Shown: positions 55,205 to 64,000 of the stretch, in pieces | Layout: each line of letters starts with the position of its first letter | Numbering within the stretch: position 1 is the first letter of the stretch | Source of the DNA: Oscarella lobularis | Lineage: Eukaryota; Porifera; Homoscleromorpha; Homosclerophorida; Oscarellidae | Assembly: GCF_947507565.1 (NCBI RefSeq) | Contig: NC_089180.1 | Coordinates: forward strand, 1,240,001-1,304,000 | DNA length: 64,000 nucleotides | Reading direction: 5' to 3' | Notes under the pieces: generated by a model | Databases searched by the model: none | What the model was told of the DNA's origin: nothing | What the model saw: only the letters and a program-made list of their open reading frames with translations | Program-made: the position numbers and the translations under genes

Positions 55205-58200
55205 TGATTAATTTATTTCATTCTAAAGGCCAAATATTAAAATGTGAGCCTAATCTTTGAATCTAAAAACCCAAACTATAAAATGAGGGCCTAATATTTG
55301 ATTCACAGAGCCTAAATATTACGTTGAGGGCCTCATCTTATACTCTAAAGGCCACAGTATTAAATTTAGAGCCTAATCTTTGATTCTAAAGGCAAATATT
55401 AAATTGAGGGCCTAATCTTTGAATCTAAAAACATAAACTTTAAATTGAGGGCCTAATCTTTGATTCACAGAGCCTAAATATTACGATGAGGGCCTCATCT
55501 TTTATTCTAAAGGCCTCAGTATTAAATTCAGGGCCTAATCTTCGATTCTAAAGGCCAAATCTTAAATTGAGGGCTCAATCTTTGATTCACAGGGCGTAAG
55601 TATTAAATTGAGGGACTAATCTTTGATTCTAAAGGCCTCAGTATTAAATTCAGGGCCTAATCTTTGATTCTAAAGGCCAAATATTAAATTGAGGGACTAA
55701 TCTTTGATTCACAGGGCGTAAATATTAAACTGAGGGCCTAATCTTTGACTCTAAAGGACTTAGTATCAAATTTAGGGCCTAATCTTTGATTCTAAAGGCC
55801 AAATAATAAATTGAGGGCCTAATGTTTGATTCTAAAGACCTAAACTTTAAATTCAGGGCATAATCTTTGATTCAGAGGGCCTCAATATTAAATTGAGAGC
55901 CTAATCTTGGATTGTAAAGGCCTAAGTATTAAATTCAAGGCCTAATCTTTGATATCAAAGCCAAATATTAAATTGAGGGCCTAATCTTTTATCCTAAAGG
56001 CTTAAATATTAAATTGAGGGCCTAATCTTTGACTCACAGGGCCTAAATATTAAATTGAGGGCATAATCTTTCATTCTAAGGACTCAGTATTAAATTTGGG
56101 GAATAATCTTTGATTCTAAAGGCAAAATATTAATATGAGGGCCTAATCTTTGATTCTAAAGACCTAAACTTTAAATTTAGGGCCTAATCTTTGATTCACA
56201 GGGCCTAAATATTAAATTGAGGGCCTAATCTTTAATTATAAAGGCCAAATAATAAATTGAGGGCCTAATCTTTGATTATAAAGGACTCAGTATCAAATTT
56301 AGGGCCTAATCTTTGATTCTAAAGGCCAAATATTAATTTGAAGGCCTAATCTTTGATTTACAGGGCCTAAAAATTAAATTGAGGGCCTAATCTTTAATTC
56401 TACAGGCCCAAATATTAAATTGAGGGCCTAATCTTTGATTCACAAGGCCTAAGTATTAAATTGAGGGCCTACTCTTTCATTCTAAAGGCCTAAATATTAA
56501 ATTGAGGGCCTAATCGTTGATTCTAAAGGCCTCAGTATTAAATTTAGGGCCTAATCTTTGATTCTAAAAGAAAAATATTAATTTGAGGGTTTTATCTTTG
56601 ATTCTAAAGACTTAAACTTTAAATTGAGGGCCTAATCTTTGATTCACAGGGCCTAAATATTAAATTAAGGCCCTAATCTTTAACTGTACACGCCTGAGTA
56701 TTAAATTTCGGGCCTAATCTTTAATTCTAAAGGCCAAATAATAAATTGAGGGCCTAATCTTTGATTCACAGGGCGTAAATATTAAATTGAGAGCCTAATC
56801 TTGATTATAAAGGACTCAGTATCAAATTTAGGGCCTAATCTTTGACTCTAAAGGCCAAATATTAAATTGAGGGCCTAATCTTTGATTCTAAAGACCTAAA
56901 CTTTAAATTCAGGGCCTAATTTTTGATTCACAGGGCTTAAATATTAAATTGAGGGCCTAATCTTTGATTCTCAAGGCTTAAGTATTAAATTCAGAGCAGA
57001 ATCTTTGATTCTAAGGGCCAAATATTAAATCGAGGGCCTAATCTTTCATTCTAAAGGCTTAAGTATTAAATTCAGAGCAGAATCTTTGATTCTAAGGGCC
57101 AAATATTAAATTGAGGGCCTAATCTTTTATTCTAAAGACCTAAATATTAAATTGAGGGCCTAATCTTTGATTCGCAAGGCCTATATATTAAATTGAGGGC
57201 CTAATCGTTGATTCTAAAGGCCCCAGTATTAAATTTAGGACTTAATCTATAATTCTAAAAGCCAAAATATTAAATTGAGGGCCTAATCTTTCACTGTTTT
57301 CGCCTGAGTATTAAATTTTGGGCCTAATCTTTAATTCTAAAGGCCAAATATTAATTTGAAGGCCTAATCTTTGACTTACAGGGCCTAAAAATTAAATTGA
57401 GGGCCTAAACTTTAATTCTACAGGCCTAAATATTAAATTGAGGGCCTACTCTTTGATTCACAAGGCCTAATATTAAATTGAGGGCCTAACCGTTGATTCT
57501 AAAGGCCTCAGTATTAAATTTAGGGCCTAATCTTTGATTCTAAAGGCCAAATATTAAATTGATGGCCTAATCTTTGATTCACAGGGCCTAAATATTAAAT
57601 TTAGGGCCAAATCTTTCATTCTAAGGACTCAGTATTAAATTTAGAGCATATTCTTTAATTCTAAAAGCCAAATAATTAATTGAGGGCCTAATCTTTGATT
57701 CACAGGACGTAAATATTATATTGAGGGCATAATCTTTGATTATAAAGGACTCATTATCAAATTTAGGGCCTAATCTTTGATTCTAAAGGCTAAATATTAA
57801 TTTGAAACTCTAATCTTTGATTTACAGGGCATAAAAATTTAATTGAGGGCCTAATCTTTAATTCTACAGGCCTAAATATTAAATTGAGGGCCTAATCTTT
57901 GAATCACAAGGCTTAATATTAAATTTCGGGCCTAATCTTTGATCCTAAAGGCCAAATATTAAATTGAGGGCCTAATCTTTGATTCTAAAGACATAAACTT
58001 TAAATTCAGGGCCTAATTTGTGATTCACAGGGCCTAAATATTACATTGAGGGACTAATCTTTGATTCTAAATGCTTAAGTATTAAATTCAGAGCAGAAAC
58101 TTTGATTCTAAGGGCCACATATTAAATTGAGGGCCTAATCTTTCATTCTAAAGACTAAATATTAAATTGAGGGCCTAATCTTAGATTCACAAAGCCTAAA

Positions 58201-61200
58201 TATTAAATTGAAGGCCTAATCGTTGATTCTAAAGGCCTCAGTATTAAATTTAGAGCCTAATCTTTGATTCACAGGGCCTAAATATTAAATTAAGGGCCTA
58301 ATCTTTAACTGTACACGCCTGAGTATTAAATTTAGGGCCTAATGTTTAATTCTAAAGACCAAATAATAAATTGAGGGCCTAATGTTTGATTCTAAATACC
58401 TAAACTTTAAATTGAGGGCCTAATCTTTGACTCACAGGGCCTAAATATTAAATTGAGGGCATAATCTTTCATTCTAAGGACTCAGTATTAAATTTGGGGA
58501 ATAATCTTTGATTCTAAAGGCAAAATATTAATATGAGGGCCTAATCTTTGATTCTAAAGACCTAAACTTTAAATTTAGGGCCTAATCTTTGATTCACAGG
58601 GCCTAAATATTAAATTGAGGGCCTAATCTTTAACTGTACACGCCTGAGTATTAAATTAAGGGCCTAATCTTTAATTATAAAGGCCAAATAATAAATTGAG
58701 GGCCTAATCTTTGATTATAAAGGACTCAGTATCAAATTTAGGGCCTAATCTTTGATTCTAAAGGCCAAATATTAATTTGAAGGCCTAATCTTTGATTTAC
58801 AGGGCCTAAAAATTAAATTGAGGGCCTAATCTTTAATTCTACAGGCCCAAATATTAAACTGAGGGCCTAATCTTTGATTCACAAGGCCTAAGTATTAAAT
58901 TCAAAGAAGAATCTTTGATTCTAAAGGCCTCAGTATTAAATTGAGGGCCGACTCTTTCATTCTAAAGGCCAAAATATTAAATTGAGGGCCTAATCTTTGA
59001 TTCACAAGGCCTAAATATTAAATTGAGGGCCTAATCGTGGATTCTAAAGGCCTCAGTATTAAATTTAGGACCTAATCTTTGATTCTAAAAGAAAAATATT
59101 AATTTGAGGGTTTTATCTTTGATTCTAAAGACTTAAACTTTAAATTGAGGGCCTAATCTTTGATTCACAGGGCCTAAATATTAAATTAAGGCCCTAATCT
59201 TTAACTGTACACGCCTGAGTATTAAATTTCGGGCCTAATCTTTAATTCTAAAGGCCAAATAATAAATTGAGGGCCTAATCTTTGATTCACAGGGCGTAAA
59301 TATTAAATTGAGAGCCTAATCTTGATTATAAAGGACTCAGTATCAAATTTAGGGCCTAATCTTTGACTCTAAAGGCCAAATATTAAATTGAGGGCCTAAT
59401 CTTTGACTCTAAAGACCTAAACTTTAAATTCAGGGCCTAATTTTTGATTCACAGGGCTTAAATATTAAATTGACGGCCTAATCTTTGATTCTCAAGGCTT
59501 AAGTATTAAATTCAGAGCAGAATCTTTGATTCTAAGGGCCAAATATTAAATCGAGGGCCTAATCTTTCATTCTAAAGGCTTAAGTATTAAATTCAGAGCA
59601 GAATCTTTGATTCTAAGGACCAAATATTAAATTGAGGGCCTAATCTTTTATTCTAAAGACCTAAATATTAAATTGAGGGCCTAATCTTTGATTCGCAAGG
59701 CCTAAATATTAAATTGAGGGCCTAATCGTTGATTCTAAAGGCCCCAGTATTAAATTTAGGACTTAATCTATAATTCTAAAAGCCAAAATATTAAATTGAG
59801 GGCCTAATCTTTCACTGTTTTCGCCTGAGTATTAAATTTTGGGCCTAATCTTTAATTCTAAAAGCCAAATATTAATTTGAAAGCCTAATCTTTGACTTAC
59901 AGGGCCTAAAAATTAAATTGAGGGCCTAAACTTTAATTCTACACGCCTAAATATTAAATTGAGGGCCTACTCCTTGATTCACAAGGCCTAATATTAAATT
60001 GAGGGCCTAACCGTTGATTCTAAAGGCCTCAGTATTAAATTTAGGGCCTAATCTTTGATTCTAAAGGCCAAATATTAAATTGATGGCCTAATCTTTGATT
60101 CACAAAGCCTAAATATTAAATTGAAGGCCTAATCGTTGATTCTAAAGGCCTCAGTATTAAATTTAGAGCCTAATCTTTGATTCACAGGGCCTAAATATTA
60201 AATTAAGGGCCTAATCTTTAACTGTACACGCCTGAGTATTAAATTTAGGGCCTAATGTTTAATTCTAAAGACCAAATAATAAATTGAGGGCCTAATGTTT
60301 GATTCTAAATACCTAAACTTTAAATTGAGGGCCTAATCTTTGACTCACAGGGCCTAAATATTAAATTGAGGGCATAATCTTTCATTCTAAGGACTCAGTA
60401 TTAAATTTGGGGAATAATCTTTGATTCTAAAGGCAAAATATTAATATGAGGGCCTAATCTTTGATTCTAAAGACCTAAACTTTAAATTTAGGGCCTAATC
60501 TTTGATTCACAGGGCCTAAATATTAAATTGAGGGCCTAATCTTTAACTGTACACGCCTGAGTATTAAATTAAGGGCCTAATCTTTAATTATAAAGGCCAA
60601 ATAATAAATTGAGGGCCTAATCTTTGATTATAAAGGACTCAGTATCAAATTTAGGGCCTAATCTTTGATTCTAAAGGCCAAATATTAATTTGAAGGCCTA
60701 ATCTTTGATTTACAGGGCCTAAAAATTAAATTGAGGGCCTAATCTTTAATTCTACAGGCCCAAATATTAAACTGAGGGCCTAATCTTTGATTCACAAGGC
60801 CTAAGTATTAAATTCAAAGAAGAATCTTTGATTCTAAAGGCCTCAGTATTAAATTGAGGGCCGACTCTTTCATTCTAAAGGCCAAAATATTAAATTGAGG
60901 GCCTAATCTTTGATTCACAAGGCCTAAATATTAAATTGAGGGCCTAATCGTTGATTCTAAAGGCCTCAGTATTAAATTTAGGACCTAATCTTTGATTCTA
61001 AAAGAAAAATATTAATTTGAGGGTTTTATCTTTGATTCTAAAGACTTAAACTTTAAATTGAGGGCCTAATCTTTGATTCACAGGGCCTAAATATTAAATT
61101 AAGGCCCTAATCTTTAACTGTACACGCCTGAGTATTAAATTTCGGGCCTAATCTTTAATTCTAAAGGCCAAATAATAAATTGAGGGCCTAATCTTTGATT

Positions 61201-64000
61201 CACAGGGCGTAAATATTAAATTGAGAGCCTAATCTTGATTATAAAGGACTCAGTATCAAATTTAGGGCCTAATCTTTGACTCTAAAGGCCAAATATTAAA
61301 TTGAGTGCCTAATCTTTGACTCTAAAGACCTAAACTTTAAATTCAGGGCCTAATTTTTGATTCACAGGGCTTAAATATTAAATTGACGGCCTAATCTTTG
61401 ATTCTCAAGGCTTAAGTATTAAATTCAGAGCAGAATCTTTGATTCTAAGGGCCAAATATTAAATCGAGGGCCTAATCTTTCATTCTAAAGGCTTAAGTAT
61501 TAAATTCAGAGCAGAATCTTTGATTCTAAGGACCAAATATTAAATTGAGGGCCTAATCTTTTATTCTAAAGACCTAAATATTAAATTGAGGGCCTAATCT
61601 TTGATTCGCAAGGCCTAAATATTAAATTGAGGGCCTAATCTTTTATTCTAAAGACCTAAATATTAAATTGAGGGCCTAATCTTTGATTCGCAAGGCCTAA
61701 ATATTAAATTGAGGGCCTAATCGTTGATTCTAAAGGCCCCAGTATTAAATTTAGGACTTAATCTATAATTCTAAAAGCCAAAATATTAAATTGAGGGCCT
61801 AATCTTTCACTGTTTTCGCCTGAGTATTAAATTTTGGGCCTAATCTTTAATTCTAAAAGCCAAATATTAATTTGAAAGCCTAATCTTTGACTTACAGGGC
61901 CTAAAAATTAAATTGAGGGCCTAAACTTTAATTCTACACGCCTAAATATTAAATTGAGGGCCTACTCCTTGATTCACAAGGCCTAATATTAAATTGAGGG
62001 CCTAACCGTTGATTCTAAAGGCCTCAGTATTAAATTTAGGGCCTAATCTTTGATTCTAAAGGCCAAATATTAAATTGATGGCCTAATCTTTGATTCACAG
62101 GGCCTAAATATTAAATTGAGGGCCTAATCTTTGAATCTAAAGGCCAAATATTAAATTGAGGGCCTAATCCTTGATTCTAAGGACTCAGTATTAAATTTAG
62201 GGCATAGTCTTTGATTCTAAAGGCAAAATATTAATATGAGGGCCTAATCTTTGATTCACAGGGAATAAATATTAAATTGAGGGCCTAATCTTTAACTGTA
62301 CACGCCTGAGTATTAAATTTAGGGCCTAATCTTTAATTCTAAACGCCAAATAATAAATTGAGGGCCTAATCTTTTATTCACACGGCGTAAATATTAAATT
62401 CAGGGCCTAATCTTTGATTATAAAGGACTCAGTATCAAATTTAAGGCTTAATCTTTGATTCTAAAGGCCAAATATTAATTTCCAGGCCTAATCTTTGATT
62501 CACAGAACCTAAAAATTAAATTGAGGGCCTAATCTTTAATTCTACAGGCCTAAATATTAAATTGAGGGCCTACTCTTTGATTCACAAGGCCTAAATATTA
62601 AATTGAGGGCCTAATCTTTGATTCACAGGGCCTAAATATTAAATTTAGGGCCAAATCTTTCATTCTAAGGACTCAGTATTAAATTTAGAGCATATTCTTT
62701 AATTCTAAAAGCCAAATAATTAATTGAGGGCCTAATCTTTGATTCACAGGACGTAAATATTAAATTGAGGGCATAATCTTTGATTATAAAGGACTCATTA
62801 TCAAATTTAGGGCCTAATCTTTGATTCTAAAGGCTAAATATTAATTTGAAACTCTAATCTTTGATTTACAGGGCATAAAAATTAAATTGAGGGCCTAATC
62901 TTTAATTCTACAGGCCTAAATATTAAATTGAGGGCCTAATCTTTGAATCACAAGGCCTAATATTAAATTTCGGGCCTAATCTTTGATCCTAAAGGCCAAA
63001 TATTAAATTGAGGGCCTAATCTTTGATTCTAAAGACTTAAACTTTAAATTCAGGGCCTAATTTGTGATTCACAGGGCCTAAATATTAAATTGAGGGACTA
63101 ATCTTTGATTCTAAATGCTTAAGTATTAAATTCAGAGCAGAAACTTTGATTCTAAGGGCCACATATTAAATTGAGGGCCTAATCTTTCATTCTAAAGACT
63201 AAATATTAAATTGAGGGCCTAATCTTAGATTCACAAAGCCTAAATATTAAATTGAAGGCCTAATCGTTGATTCTAAAGGCCTCAGTATTAAATTTAGAGC
63301 CTAATCTTTGATTCACAGGGCCTAAATATTAAATTAAGGGCCTAATCTTTAACTGTACACGCCTGAGTATTAAATTTAGGGCCTAATGTTTAATTCTAAA
63401 GACCAAATAATAAATTGAGGGCCTAATGTTTGATTCTAAATACCTAAACTTTAAATTGAGGGCCTAATCTTTGACTCACAGGGCCTAAATATTAAATTGA
63501 GGGCATAATCTTTCATTCTAAGGACTCAGTATTAAATTTGGGGAATAATCTTTTATTCTAAAGGCCTAAATATTAAATTGACGGCCAAATCTTTGATTCA
63601 CAAGGCCTAAATATTAAATTGAGGGCCTAATCGTTGATTCTAAAGGCCTCAGTATTAAATTTAGGGCCTAATCTAAGATTCTAAAGGCCAAATATTAAAA
63701 TGAGAGCCTAATCTTTGAATCTAAAAACCTAAACTTTAAATTGAGGGCCTAATCTTTGATTCACAGAGCCTAAATATTACGTTGAGGGCCTAATGTTTTA
63801 TTCGAAAGGCCTAAATATTAAATTGAGGGCCTAATATTTGATTCACAAGGCAAAATATTAATATGAGGGCCTAATCTTTGATTCTAAAGACTTAAACTTT
63901 AAATTCAGGGCCTAATCTTTGATTCACAGGGCCTAAATATTAAATTGAGGGCCTAATCTTTAACTGTACACGCCTGAGTATTAAATTTAGGGCCTAATCT
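55205..64000. repeat. AT-rich satellite, unit about 41 bp, continues past window
   Basis: Consensus GAGGGCCTAATCTTTGATTC, then ACAGGGCCTAAATATTAAATT, about 41 bp, with TCTAAAGGCC variants of 39-40 bp. By length this is about 215 units. Blocks of many variant units recur: the TAACTGTACACGCCTGAGTA variant and the sharply marked GAGCCTAATCTTGATTATAA variant (near 56784, 59308 and 61226) show higher-order copies offset by about 2.5 and 1.9 kb. No open frame of note. It begins in the EPG5 intron right after the 55107-55148 exon. Confidence 0.97.

Noticed and set aside
38655-64000. CRISPR-like arrays
   Set aside because: Units are contiguous variants without unique spacers, and the host is an intron-bearing eukaryote.
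1-64000. tRNA, rRNA or retrotransposon polymerase genes
   Set aside because: I looked for tRNA T-loop-like motifs and for reverse transcriptase, integrase or transposase motifs and saw none convincing; a tRNAscan or profile search would be decisive.

Overview
The window is nuclear DNA of an animal, probably an early-branching one. Genes are split by short introns (about 45-100 bp, mostly GT-AG, a few probable GC-AG). Recognisable exons belong to animal families: a MORC2-type GHKL ATPase, slingshot phosphatase, MDC1 (FHA + BRCT), talin rod, beta-heavy spectrin (CH-CH, spectrin repeats, SH3), a RING/TRAF-type zinc-finger protein and EPG5. Compact genes together with AAA-ATPase/PD-(D/E)XK and kinase-like families of a sporadic kind suggest a sponge (for example a homoscleromorph). 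That placement is inference; the animal assignment is not.

Layout. 1-10.2 kb is an accessory island: the 3' end of a kinase-like gene, a P-loop NTPase with an N-terminal hydrophobic segment (broken by a frameshift), an AAA-ATPase/PD-(D/E)XK nuclease-like gene, and a complete kinase-like gene whose last 758 bp repeat the start of the window. 10.8-13.4 kb is a chimeric gene: MORC2 5' exons run in frame into slingshot exons, and both parts are incomplete. 13.7-16.1 kb (minus) is an intact single-exon LRR/armadillo protein resembling ZYG11/ZER1. 17.9-26.5 kb is an inverted pair of kinase-like genes (one with introns and an Ig domain, one intronless) flanking an MDC1-like gene that lacks a visible second BRCT. 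27.1-28.7 kb is a frameshifted piece of talin central rod. 29.1-30.1 kb holds short tandem repeats, a TTAGGR-rich tract and a kinase-like fragment. 30.5-36.4 kb has a possible PKA regulatory-subunit piece and the N-terminal part of beta-heavy spectrin, ending abruptly. 37.2-38.6 kb (minus) is a RING/TRAF-type gene with a damaged RING. 38.65-51.03 kb is a GC-rich minisatellite built from two half-units (about 21 + 24 bp). 51.1-55.15 kb (minus) holds about 20 exons of the middle of EPG5. 55.2 kb to the end is an AT-rich satellite with a roughly 41-bp unit and higher-order duplications.

Two themes stand out. First, an expanded, locally duplicated set of NTPase, nuclease-like and kinase-like genes resembles the modules of Crinkler-RHS-type effector families and could be a conflict or immunity island. 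Second, most conserved housekeeping genes here are fragments, several carry single-base frameshifts or a stop, and unrelated fragments abut. This is either a real graveyard of captured gene pieces between satellites, or a scaffolding and consensus artefact. Sequence alone cannot separate the two; long reads across the named junctions would. Exon boundaries below were placed by eye from splice motifs and family similarity recalled from memory, without alignment software.
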